A stretch of 64,000 nt of DNA from DASXHY01 sp035552155. Lineage in GTDB: Bacteria > Verrucomicrobiota > Verrucomicrobiia > Limisphaerales > DASXHY01. Location of the stretch: assembly GCA_035552155.1 (NCBI GenBank), contig DASZLX010000015.1, positions 186,001 to 250,000 on the forward strand. The letters run 5' to 3'. Positions 26,119-36,900 of this stretch are shown here, in pieces; positions within the stretch are counted from its first letter, which is position 1, and the number at the start of each line of letters is the position of its first letter. The notes beneath the pieces are model-generated. The model did no database searches. It was not told the DNA's origin and saw only the letters and a program-made list of their open reading frames with translations. The translations under genes were made by a program, and so were the position numbers.

Positions 26119-26730
26119 TCATTCGCATTGAGGGTATTTGTCACTCAGGCCGTTCAAACCTTCATGGTCGATGGTGAATGAAAATTGTCTTTTGCCGTCG
26201 ACCGTCGTCAGTTTGAAAACAAACACCATGTCATATTCGTCGCCTTTCCAGGAGGGCACGCTTTTTGGATCGCCGCCGTTGTCTTTGACAAAATTCTTTG
26301 CAAAGTTGTCCAACCATCCGTGCTCCCACGCAACGAAGACAGTCGCGTTCTGATAGTTGGTTTTGGTCAGCTCATTTTCCAGATCCTTTATCCCCGTGTA
26401 GCCGAATTTGGTGTTGATAGGGAGGCCGCATTGAATCGCCGTCGGTTCGATCGTGGCGATGGGGCGTATGTAATAGTATCCCGGTTTTCCATCGACCGTT
26501 TCGGTGGGATTGGGCGCGAAGATGTATTCGGGTTTGCCGTATTTGCCCAAAAGAAATTTTGGCAAAGCCAGGGAGCGGTTCAAGCCGCGAATGGTCAATT
26601 GGCCGAGACCGCTGCGAGGTTTTTCACCGTGCCGGATGCAGACGATGGTTTCGGTCGTCGCATTGGTTGAATCAGCCGCATGGAGGGAAAGAAGCCCGCA
26701 GGACAAAAACAATAAAAGGTATTTTTTCAT
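26119..26730 (-). CDS. Exported histidine phosphatase superfamily protein
   Basis: A 203-residue protein with a signal peptide (MKKYLLLFLSCGLLSLHAAD). The phosphatase RHG motif occurs as CIRHGEKP at residues 31-38, giving the catalytic phospho-accepting H34 with R33, and a second His sits in VAWEHGWLDNF (H137). An N-terminal Arg (RGLNRS, 48-53) follows the pattern of clade members that bind phosphate. Substrate is unknown; it acts in the periplasm or outside the cell. The start at 26730 was chosen for the signal peptide. It is on the same strand and 71 bases downstream of the next hydrolase gene (26802-29078), so co-transcription is plausible. Confidence 0.8.
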   Translation of the reverse strand: MKKYLLLFLSCGLLSLHAADSTNATTETIVCIRHGEKPRSGLGQLTIRGLNRSLALPKFLLGKYGKPEYIFAPNPTETVDGKPGYYYIRPIATIEPTAIQCGLPINTKFGYTGIKDLENELTKTNYQNATVFVAWEHGWLDNFAKNFVKDNGGDPKSVPSWKGDEYDMVFVFKLTTVDGKRQFSFTIDHEGLNGLSDKYPQCE

Positions 26731-26801
26731 TTGGTCGGGCGAGAATACTCGCAAAACCAGAACCGACAACCCCATTAGTTTATATGAGGGGAAACGGGGG
26801 T

Positions 26802-29078
26802 TCAGCTCCCGTTCGCCCGCGATATCACGACGTCTTTGGTTCTGGATTTGGGAGTCACCTTCAAACGGATGATTTTGCCGTGTTCGACCCGTCCTTCCAC
26901 GGTGGTTTGATAAGGCGCGTGCAGTTTGAAATCGGCCGTCCAATCAGCCGGCCAGGCGGGCAGGAGTTGGATGCGCCGGCCATCGCATTGCATCAGCATG
27001 TTTTGCAGCGTGATCATGCCCGACCCGCCGTTGTCGAGGTCGGGAATCCAATCATGTCCGGCTTTCCAGAACCAGGGGAACCGCTCGTCGCCGTAATCGG
27101 TGAATTCGGCGATGGCCGCTTTTTTCGCCACGCCGGTTAACCCCAAAACGGAGGCTTGCGTTCCGTCCTGGCCCCAACAAATGTCTTGCGGAAATCGCCG
27201 CGCGGCAAAAGTATCGCGCGCCAATTGGAGGTCCGGCTTGCCCACGCCGTAGAGCCTGTAAGGAAACGCGACATATAACTCCGGGTTTTCGGCGTTGCGC
27301 GTGGGGCCATATTTTTCGGCGGGAAGAATAACTGTGGTGCCGTCCGGATCCGCTTTGCCGTAGTCGGGTAATTTTCCGTTGCGGGTTTTGCCCAAAGGCA
27401 GCGGCGGCAAATCCGCGAGCGTTTTGGTCCAACGATCCCGTTCTTCCGTTGATGCCATTTCTTTGGGAAGCGAGAGCAGCCGGGGCAAAACGCTTTTCAA
27501 TCCGGCGATGTCCGGCGTGGGATTCACCGCGTCCAGCTGGTAGGTTTCCAGCGATTGCATGGGGGACATACGGATTTTTCCATCCGCGTCACGCGGCCAA
27601 TGTTCCGCGTAAAAAGTGACGATCGCATCGGCGAACGGGACGATGTCCTTGCGCGCGAAATCGGAATCCTGCGTGACCGCGTATTCATCGAGCATTTGAG
27701 CAATGATTTCGAGCGTGCCTTGAATGTGATAACGCTGCCATTGGCTTTGAATTTCGGTGGTCGCGTTGTCCCAGCCGAAATCGTTGAGATTGGGCAATCC
27801 CCAGAACAGCATGGTTTCGGGAAGCGAAGCGCCGCCGTGTTTGAAATAAATCTCCGTGCGATCTTTGGCGAAAGGCAGGTCGCGAAGGTACAGGTCAAAC
27901 CACGGCTTGAGCAGGTCGAAATCGCCGGTTTCAATCAGCGGCCAATAAAGCAGGCGATTGTTCTGGTTCCAATACGAATTACCCCATGCGCGGTAATCGG
28001 GATCGTGGTTCCGGTTGTCGGATTGCCGATCACCCTGCAGATCGTGTCCCACCGTGAACAGGCCGCCGTTGAATTTTGCCGGAAATGCTCCGCGCGAAGA
28101 ACACGCCATCATGTATCGTTGCATGAGGTAGCCCTGCGACACCTTGGCCGCATCAGTATTGCCGGCGACGTGCAGCCAGCTTCGGTTCCAGAAATCGTCC
28201 CACCATTTCTGGTGGGCCCGCTGGTTGCGGCTGCGGCTGCCGGCTTCGATTTTTTTAACCAGTGGGTTGAGATCGTCCTTCCATGCCTGCGGCGAGGCGG
28301 CCGGCGTTTCTGTCAGTGCGACCAGGTCCAATTGCAAATTTCGTTCCGCGGGCGAAGTCAAAGTGTGGTCGTCCGTTTGGGTGAAACCGGCGCCGATCAG
28401 CGAGGCGCCAAAACAACGGTGCAACAGTGGGTCGGGATATTTCGCCAGGAGCGAACTTAAATGTTCCTGCTCCAGTATGAAGGGATAGATGCTCGAGGGA
28501 TTGAAGTGGCACCAGGTGAGGCAGTTTATGGTGCTGGGAAGAACTGTGTCGGCCGCAAATTCGATGGGAACCGAATGGCCGAGTTCGAACATGCCGCCGG
28601 TGTCCGGCCGGGTGGTGCGCCAGAGTTCCAGTTTCGCTTTCAACGTCGCGGGATGTTCCAATTTTGCCTCGACGTGAATCACCGGCTGATTCGCATCCGC
28701 CCAAACGCGGACGACGTTCGCGCCACTTTTGATTTCGATGCTGGCATCCTCCAGTTTCAAGACCTGCGTGAAATTTGTTGAGCTCACGAAAGGGTTGGGC
28801 GTGAGTTGGACGCGCACGCGGCCGAGTTTCACCTGCTTGCCCAATTCCGTCCAGGCGTCCGACTTGGCCACCAGCAGCACCAAATCGCCATTTTGCTCCG
28901 TCCAAACATTGGCGGCCAGATCGCCGTTGCCGATGGGCATGGAATCATTTTCATTGGCGCCCAGAGTGGTCCAGGTCACGTCATTTTCGCGGGCAAAAGC
29001 GCCGCCGTCGGCGCGGGCGCTTTGCGCGATGGATCCCCAAAAAACAGCGATGGCGAAGCAGGATAAAAGGGCTTTCAT
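26802..29078 (-). CDS. Secreted DUF5703/GH95-like glycoside hydrolase
   Basis: A 758-residue exported protein. Signal peptide: MKALLSCFAIAVFWGSIAQS followed by ARADGG. The mature N-terminus has MPIGNGDLAANVWTEQNGDL, the opening seen in DUF5703 and GH95-type proteins, then a beta-sandwich. The middle and C-terminal parts look like an (alpha/alpha)6 barrel (RYMMACSSRGAFPAKFNGGL; NSYWNQNNRLLYWPLIETGD), and the end has a small beta domain (PYQTTVEGRVEHGKII). GH95 enzymes are alpha-L-fucosidases or galactosidases; for this protein only a plant- or algal-polysaccharide role is inferred. The in-frame sequence upstream of 29078 lacks family resemblance. Confidence 0.78.
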   Translation of the reverse strand: MKALLSCFAIAVFWGSIAQSARADGGAFARENDVTWTTLGANENDSMPIGNGDLAANVWTEQNGDLVLLVAKSDAWTELGKQVKLGRVRVQLTPNPFVSSTNFTQVLKLEDASIEIKSGANVVRVWADANQPVIHVEAKLEHPATLKAKLELWRTTRPDTGGMFELGHSVPIEFAADTVLPSTINCLTWCHFNPSSIYPFILEQEHLSSLLAKYPDPLLHRCFGASLIGAGFTQTDDHTLTSPAERNLQLDLVALTETPAASPQAWKDDLNPLVKKIEAGSRSRNQRAHQKWWDDFWNRSWLHVAGNTDAAKVSQGYLMQRYMMACSSRGAFPAKFNGGLFTVGHDLQGDRQSDNRNHDPDYRAWGNSYWNQNNRLLYWPLIETGDFDLLKPWFDLYLRDLPFAKDRTEIYFKHGGASLPETMLFWGLPNLNDFGWDNATTEIQSQWQRYHIQGTLEIIAQMLDEYAVTQDSDFARKDIVPFADAIVTFYAEHWPRDADGKIRMSPMQSLETYQLDAVNPTPDIAGLKSVLPRLLSLPKEMASTEERDRWTKTLADLPPLPLGKTRNGKLPDYGKADPDGTTVILPAEKYGPTRNAENPELYVAFPYRLYGVGKPDLQLARDTFAARRFPQDICWGQDGTQASVLGLTGVAKKAAIAEFTDYGDERFPWFWKAGHDWIPDLDNGGSGMITLQNMLMQCDGRRIQLLPAWPADWTADFKLHAPYQTTVEGRVEHGKIIRLKVTPKSRTKDVVISRANGS

Positions 29079-29337
29079 GTACGCGTGGTTTGATTGATGA
29101 GGGCAAAGACATGGACCAAAGTTCCATAAACCTCCAGACAAAATGTCCGCGCTTCGTTGAAGATAAAATGACAATGGGCCATTTGGATTGCCGGGACCAT
29201 AGGCGAGCGCCGGGGCCGCGCGCCATCCTCACTTTTGGGGATGGAAGGCTTCCATCGAGAGGGCTAGCATTTCGGCGTGGTCACGATTCAGGCGCGGCTT
29301 TGCGTCGACAGTCATTCGGGTGATGAAAAGAAAACAC

Positions 29338-30615
29338 ATGAAGAAGCTATTCATTTTGACGGTCTTATTTTGCGGTGTGGCGCTCGCGGGAGCGGCTCCG
29401 GACGCGGACCATTATTCCGTGCTGGATTTTGGAGCCAAAGGCGACGGCAAGACCGATGATACCGCCGCGGTGCAAAAAGCGTTGGACACCGCAGCGCAGG
29501 CGGGTGGGGGAGTGGTTTATGCCCCGCGCGGAAATTATTTTTTTGCGGGCCACCTGGAAGTTGGCAAGGGCGTGGCGCTGGAGGGCGTCTGGCAATCGGT
29601 GCCTTCGCATCCCGGCATGCGCAACAACGGGGCGCCGAAACCCACCGATGACGGCACGACGTTTTTGGTCACGGAAAACGCCGGTAACGAACAGGGTGCG
29701 CCGTTCATCAAGTTGGATGGCAACAGCGTTTTGAAAGGCGTGGTGCTGTTCTATCCAAACCAGATTTCCGATGATGTGCCGCGCGCGTATCCGTATGCGA
29801 TTGCCATGCGGGGTGACAATGCATCCGTGCAGCAGGTTGAACTTCTCAATCCTTACAACGGGATTGATGCCACCCATGCCGGGCGGCATTTGATTCGCGA
29901 CGTGCAGGGCCAGCCGTTGCGCCGCGGCATTTTTGTGGACGCGATTTATGATATCGGGCGCATCGAGGACGTGCACTTCAACCCGTGGTGGAGCATGAAG
30001 CCGAAGTTATTCCAATGGCAGATGAGCAACGGCGAGGCGTTTATTTTTGCGCGTTCGGACTGGGAATATGTGTTCAACACTTTCTGCTTCGGCTACAAAA
30101 CCGGCTATAGTTTTATTAAGACCAAGTTTGGCGTGTGCAATGGAAATTTCCTGGGTATCGGCGCGGATGACTGTTTTGCGGCGGTGGAGGTGGAGGACAG
30201 CGCGCCCTTCGGGCTTTTGATCAGCAACGGAGAATTCACCTCCTTCCACGGCCCGGACCCGACGATGGTGCAGGTGCAAACGAACAATACGGGCGCGGTG
30301 CGGTTTCAAAATTGCGCGTTTTGGGGGCCGTGCGATCAAATCGCAAAAATCGGCGGGCGCGGGACGGTGGGTTTCAGCGATTGCACGTTTGTGCAATGGG
30401 ACCGAAACCGGGAAGGCCGCCACGCCATCCAGGCGGAAAGCGGCAACCTGATTGTGAACGGCTGCGAGTTCCAGGAGAACAAGCCGCAGGTTGAATTGGG
30501 TGAAAACGTGCGCCGGGCAACGATCACCGGCAACATCTTCAGCGGCCCGGCGCGCATCGCCAATCACAGCCGGCACAGCGTGGTCATCAACGACAACGCC
30601 GGTGAGGAGAAATAG
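29338..30615 (+). CDS. Secreted pectate-lyase-fold (right-handed beta-helix) protein
   Basis: A 425-residue exported protein. The signal peptide is MKKLFILTVLFCGVALAGAA; an ATG at 29323 adds five basic residues and is equally possible. The segment YSVLDFGAKGDGKTDDTAAV is the entry signature of the pectate_lyase_3/GH28-type parallel beta-helix, followed by AAQAGGGVVYAPRGNYFFAG. Later rungs show repeated N-rich turns. Catalytic residues cannot be assigned from sequence. It diverges from the DUF5703-like hydrolase and likely acts on pectic or similar glycans, in line with rhamnose use nearby. Confidence 0.82.
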   Translation: MKKLFILTVLFCGVALAGAAPDADHYSVLDFGAKGDGKTDDTAAVQKALDTAAQAGGGVVYAPRGNYFFAGHLEVGKGVALEGVWQSVPSHPGMRNNGAPKPTDDGTTFLVTENAGNEQGAPFIKLDGNSVLKGVVLFYPNQISDDVPRAYPYAIAMRGDNASVQQVELLNPYNGIDATHAGRHLIRDVQGQPLRRGIFVDAIYDIGRIEDVHFNPWWSMKPKLFQWQMSNGEAFIFARSDWEYVFNTFCFGYKTGYSFIKTKFGVCNGNFLGIGADDCFAAVEVEDSAPFGLLISNGEFTSFHGPDPTMVQVQTNNTGAVRFQNCAFWGPCDQIAKIGGRGTVGFSDCTFVQWDRNREGRHAIQAESGNLIVNGCEFQENKPQVELGENVRRATITGNIFSGPARIANHSRHSVVINDNAGEEK

Positions 30616-30937
30616 CGCGGCGGGTTTCTGCCGCCCAATTTCAACGCAAAGGCGCTAAGGGGCGAAGACGCAAAGGGGGGCGGAGATGGAAGGTGGAATG
30701 GCACGGAGGGGAGGGTAGCGGGGTTACGCGCGCAAGCGCTGGAGGGCCAGCGCTTTCGGAACAATTACGATGAAGGAACCTCTCCACTTTGATTACCCCC
30801 GCGCGTGACTATTTTTCACCAAAATCCTTTCCAAAGCCATTACGCTCCGGTATTCTAAGTAGGCCTCGAGTGAGGCTTTTCGGACTTTGTTACAATTGCA
30901 TGTCAAGCCCAGCCGAGGCCGCAACCTTCAGTCGTTC
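30616..30937. other. Intergenic stretch with short cgcaaag-type repeat
   Basis: This 322-base gap holds no credible gene. A short degenerate repeat (acgcaaaggcgctaagg then cgaagacgcaaagg, 30644-30677) follows a weak ggcgg/ccgcc stem just after the preceding stop. The remainder probably carries the promoter for the large gene at 30938; a TTGTTACAATT-like AT-rich stretch near 30887 is the only hint and is not firm. Confidence 0.5.
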
Positions 30938-33900
30938 ATGAACCCTACACTTCCTGTCCTTAAAAAATGGAGTATTTGCTTCATTTCAATTTTCATTCTG
31001 ATCGGTGTTGGAAAGGCACAATTTGTGGCGTTCAACGATCACTCGCCCGGGAGCGGCACCGCGACGAACGCGACGACGTGGAACATCGTGGGCAATTCGC
31101 CCGGCACCAACGGCGCGCTCAAGGATATCGACTCGGGCACCGCTTTGCCGGTGACGGTGACGATCACGCGAACGGGAAGCATCACGACCGGTCCGACCGG
31201 CGGGAATCCGGATCCCGGCACGCCGTTGTACAATACTTTTCATAACTACGTCGATTTTCAGGGCGGGACCGACATGATGGTGCAGGTTCCGAGCGGCGCC
31301 TCCGTGACTTACACGTTCACGGGATTGAACCCGGCGAAAATTTACAGCTTCAAAGGCGGTGTGGTGCGCGGCAATGCCCCGTATACGGATCGCTGGTCCT
31401 TGTTTGAAATCGACGGGGCGATCTCGTTCAACAGCGCCCACGCGGGCGGCCTCACCAGCGGATTGGCCACCAACCAGGTGGCCATCAATACGGGATTCAA
31501 TACCGACGGTGAAATGGTGGATTGGGAGAATATTGTGCCGAGCGCGGGCGGTTCGTTTTCGGTGACCACCACCCAATATCTGGGCGCGATACCCGGCGGC
31601 ACCGCCGGCGGTTCTTACGGCTATGCGCTCAGCGGCTTCCGGCTTGAGGAGTTCAACCCGGCGAACATGCGGCCGGTGGGCGTCACCGGTTTCAATCGCG
31701 ACGTGGTCGTGGAAAAGGACGCGTCCGGGCCGCCCTACAACAGTTTCGCGCTGGAATTGAATCCCAATGAAGGCAACGCTTTTTACCAAAAAGGGTTGTC
31801 CGGTACGACTCTCGGTTTGCCGTTTTCCGGGTCGTTCATCAGCGCGCTGGACAGCACGACGGTTTTTCAATTTCAACCGTTCACGACCAATAATGCGCTC
31901 GTGTTGAGCAGCGGCACAGGCGTTTCCTCCGGCACGCTCGCGCTGGCGACGCCGGCCATTTACCAACGCATTGCGGTCCTCGCCAATTCCGCCAATGCCA
32001 CTGGCACGAGCGCCGGCGTGTTGACGCTGAATTTTTTGGATGGCAGCACCTACGTCACGAGTTACGTCGCGCCGGATTGGTTTGGCAACACCGGCTTCGC
32101 GCTCGAAGGCATGGAGCGCATCGTTCTCTCCAGCGGCGCCACCCAGGGCGCGCCGGATAATCCGCGATTTTATCAAACGACAATTGATCTGACGGCTCTT
32201 TTTGGCGCGACCAACAAGCCGCTGGTCAGCCTCACGTTTGGGCAGGCGTCAGGGGCCGGGTCCACCGGCATTTACGCGGTCAGCGGCGTGCCGTCCACGC
32301 AATCGCCAGTGACGATTTTGCAGCAACCGGCGGACGTGACGGTGGCGGAACTGGCTCCGGCAACCTTCTCGGCCATCATGAGCGGTTCGCCGGCGCCCAC
32401 TTTTCAATGGTATAGAAATGGCGCGGCCATTTCCGGCGCGACGAACCCGGTTTATACCATATCGGCCGCAGCTACGAACGATAACAGCGCGTTATTCAAA
32501 TTCATTGCCGCCAATACCGTCAGTAACATCAATTTCTCCGTCACCAGCCGCGTGGCCACGCTCACGGTGGTCGCGGACACAATTCCTCCGGTCGTGCTCG
32601 GCGCTCAATCGCTGGGCACAAACCAGGTTCAAGTGCAATTTTCCGAGCGCATTTCTCCGGGCACCGCGGCCAATGTGGCGAATTATGCCCTCGTCGGTCC
32701 CTCCGGCACTGTGGCCATTTCCGGCGCGGCATTGGACGGCTCTCAAAGCAACGTCGTGCTGAACGTCAGCCCGATGTACGACGGCGCGCCTTATACTTTA
32801 ACCGTCAACCACCTGACTGATCAGTCCGCGGCGGCAAATGTCATCGCGCCCAACACGCAGGTGAGTTTTATTGCCAGTATTTACATCCCGCAGGCCATCG
32901 GTTCTCCGGCGCCTGCAGGCATCCAATCGGGGCAGACGAATGGGCTGAACCTTTCGGCGGGCGGCGCGGGTGTGGGCGGGATGGCGGACCAGATGCAATT
33001 CAGTTATGTGTCCAAGACGGGGGATTTCGATTTTTCGGCGCGCGTGGGTTCGTTGACTACGGCGGACGCCTGGTCGGAAGCGGGCATGATGGCGCGTGAA
33101 GATTTGACGCCGGGCTCGCGCTTCGCGGCGGCGCTGGCGACGCCGAGCATCAGCGGCGCATTTTTTGAATCGCGCGGAACTGTCGGCCCCGCGTCGGCGC
33201 GGAGCGGTTCGTTCCCGGTGAATTATCCGGATACGTGGCTCCGGTTGAAACGCAGCGGCAACACCTTCACGGCCTTCGCCGGTTTTGACGGCCGGAATTG
33301 GACGCAATTGGGTTCCACCAGCCTGACTTTGCCGGCGACGATTTATTTCGGTTTTGTGGCCTCGAGTCATGACACGAACACGTTGACCGCCGCGGCGTTT
33401 CGCGATCTTTCGCCGGTGACGACTGCGGGCACGAATGCGCCATTGAATGTCGAGAGCCCCGGCCAATCCAGCCGGCGCACCGGTCTCGTCATTTCGGAAA
33501 TCATGTATCATCCGACGAACAGCGCCCTGGAGTTTGTGGAATTATTCAACACGCGCGGCGAGCCGGCCAATGTCAGCGGTTACCGATTGGCGGGCGATAT
33601 CAGTTACACATTCCCGGCCAATACGACGATTCCGGGCGGCGGCTTTTTGGTGGTGGCAAGCTCTCCTCCGGCCCTGCAGAGCGCTTACGGATTGAACAAC
33701 GTGCTGGGGCCGTATTCCGGCAGCCTGCCCAATTCGAGCGGCACGCTGGAGTTATTGAATCAGTCGGGGGCGGTGTTTCTCGATATCCAGTATTCTGACA
33801 GCCCGCCCTGGCCGGTCGCGGCGGATGGCTCGGGTCACTCGCTGGTGCTGGCGCGACCGTCCTACGGCGAAGGCGACCCGCGCGCGTGGGCGGCCAGCGA

Positions 33901-36900
33901 TGTGGTGGGCGGCTCGCCCGGCGGAATCGATCCCGTGACGCAAGACCCTTTGCAGAACGTCGTGATCAACGAATTCCTCGCGCACGGTGTTGCGCAGTCG
34001 CAATTCATCGAACTTTACAATCACGGCGGCACGTCGTTGGACGTATCGGGTTGCGCGTTGAGTTGTGGCTCGCAGCCCGGGACATTTACCTTGCCCTCGG
34101 GCACCATCATTCCCGCGCACGGATTTTTGTCCTATGACGAATCGCAGCTTGGCTTCTCGCTGGCCGCTGCGGGTGACACGATTTATTTCTGGAATGCCGC
34201 GCACAGCCGCGTCCTGGACGTGGTCCGCTTTGAAGCGCAACAGACGGATATTTCGTTTGGACGTTCCCCCAACGGTTCGGAAGTTTTCCGTCAACTGGCG
34301 GCGGCCACGCCCGGCGCGACCAATAGCGCGAGGCTGGACGGCCCGATTGTCATCAATGAAATCATGTATGCCCCGATTTCGTTGAATGACGACGACCAAT
34401 ACGTGGAGCTTTATAATCGCAGCGCGAACGCGGTGAATCTCGGCGGCTGGCAATTCAACCACGGCATCGACTACACGTTCCCGGCGAACACGATGTTGCC
34501 GTCCGGCGGTTACCTAGTGGTCGCGCGCAATGCCTCGCGCATGCAGGCGAATTATTCCTATCTCAATGCCAGCGACCTCGTCGGAAATTTCGGCGGCTCG
34601 CTCGCCCATAAAGGCGAGCGGCTCTCACTGGCCATGCCCGATACATTGGTGACCACAAACGGCGTGACCCTTTCGACCAACACTATTTATCCGATTGAAA
34701 ATGAAGTCACCTACGGCATCGGCGGCCGATGGGGCGAATGGTCGCACAAAGGCGGCAGCAGTCTGGAATTGATCGACCCGCGTTCGGATAATTCGCTGGC
34801 GCCCAATTGGGCGGACAGCGATGAAACCCACAAGGCGGCGTGGTCCACGGTTTCCGTCACGGGTGTTTTGGACAACGGCACCTACGGTTCGAGCGCGGAT
34901 GAGTTGCAGGTGTTGCAACAGGGCGCCGGTGAATGCCTCGTGGACGATGTGCAAGTCACTGACGGCGGCGGCACGAATCATATCGCCAATTCTTCGTTCG
35001 AGACCGGCGCGAGCGGGTGGACGGCGGAAGGCGCGGAATCGCAATCCGTGCTTGATAGCAGCGAAGGCTTCACCGGCACGCATTCGTATCACATTATTGC
35101 GGTGGACAAAGGCGACAATGAAGTCAATCGCGTGCGCACGCCGCTTTCTCCGACCTTGCCGCCAAACACGACCGCGACCATCCAGGCGCATGTGCGCTGG
35201 CTCAAAGGTCAGCCCGAAATATTATTTCGCATGCGAGGAAACTGGCTCGAATGCCCGTGCGAAATGACGCTGCCAACCAATCTCGGCTCGCCGGGCCTGC
35301 CCAACAGCCGCTACCTCAACAATGCGCCGCCGGCAATCACCGAAGTGAGCCATTCACCCGTGTTGCCGCAGGCGAATCAGCCGGTAGCCGTGACGGCCAG
35401 GGTCGGTGACCCTGATGGGATTTCTTCCGTGGTCCTGAAATACCGGCTGGATCCCAGTTCAACCTACACGAGCGTGCAGATGAGCAATAACGGCGATGGC
35501 ACGTTCAGTGGAACCATTCCCGGGCAGGCCAGCGGAACGATGCTCGCCTACTACATCCAGGCGACGGACAGTTCGGTTTTGCCGGCGAGCGATACGTTTC
35601 CGAATGACGCGCCCACTCGCGAATGCCTGGTGCGCGTCGGTGAAGTCCAGCCGACGGGAAATTTTCCGGTGTATCGCATCTGGATGACGCAAGCCACGAT
35701 GAATACGTGGCTCAGTCATAATCACATGGATAATTCGTCGATGGATGTCACGTTCGTCCTGAACGATGACCGCGTGATTTACAATGCGCAGTCGCTTTAT
35801 GCCGGCAGCCCCTACATCGCGCCCGGATACACCGGCCCAACCGGCGCCGCGTGCGGTTACGTCATTACCTTCCCGGGTGATGACCTGTTGCTCGGCTCCG
35901 ACGAACTGGTTTTGGATTGGGCCGGCGGCCACGGCGGAGAAACCACCGCGTTGCAGGAAGAAATGGGTTACTGGATTGCCGACCAGTTGAATATTCCGTT
36001 CAGCAATCGTTATATCATCCGGCTGCACGTAAACGGCGTGACGGATGACGCGCGGCACGTCACCTTCGAAGCGGCCATGCAGCCGGGCGGCGAATTTATC
36101 GACGAATGGTCGCCGAACGAAACCGCCGGCGACTTTTTCAAAGTGGAACGGGCGTTTGATTTCAACGACGCCGGCAGTCTGGCCGCCGATCCGGAGCCGC
36201 AAATGCAGGAATACACCACAACTGGCGGCGTCAAGAAAACGGCGCGTTATCGCTGGAGCTGGCTTTTCCGCGCCACCGACCGCGTGAACGATTTTTCGAA
36301 TTTGTACTCGGTCGTGGATGCCTTCAACTCCGTGCAACCGGCGCCTTACACGGCCAATGTGCAAAACCGCGTGGATGTGGATGAGTGGATGCGTATTTTT
36401 GCCACCGAGCATATCATCGTGAATTTCGATTCGTGGGGCCATGACATCGGCAAGAACATGTATTTGTTTTTGCCCAGTTCCGGCAAGGCGCAGATTTATA
36501 TGTTCGACCTCGACTGGCTTATGCTGGCGGCGTCCAAAGCCAGTTCGAGCTATAGTCCGAGTACGGCGACACTGTTTAATTCGGCGGATCCAATCATCGG
36601 CAGTTTCTACGCCTTCCCGCCATTTGCGCGGGCGTATTGGCGCGCGGTGCAGGACGCGGTGAATGGGCCGCTCGCGCCGCAGAATTCCACGCCCGTGATG
36701 GAAGCAAAGTCAAAATCGCTTTTCGCCAATGGTGTTCAATGGTGCGACGGCCAGCCGTTGACGAATCCATCCGCGGTGGAAACCTGGTTCAGCCAGCGCC
36801 GCGCTTATCTGCAGGCGCAACTGGCGACGGTGGCCTCGCCGTTTACCGTCAACTCGTCAGTGACGGTCAGCAACAACCAGGAAACACTGAGCGGCACCGC

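Noticed and set aside
30644..30677. cgcaaag-type repeat as a functional site
   Set aside because: Too short and degenerate to assign; noted only as a simple repeat in the gap.
30986..32176. A 396-residue minus-strand frame over the start of the CotH-type gene
   Set aside because: Arg-rich antisense reading of a clear coding region with a signal peptide on the plus strand.
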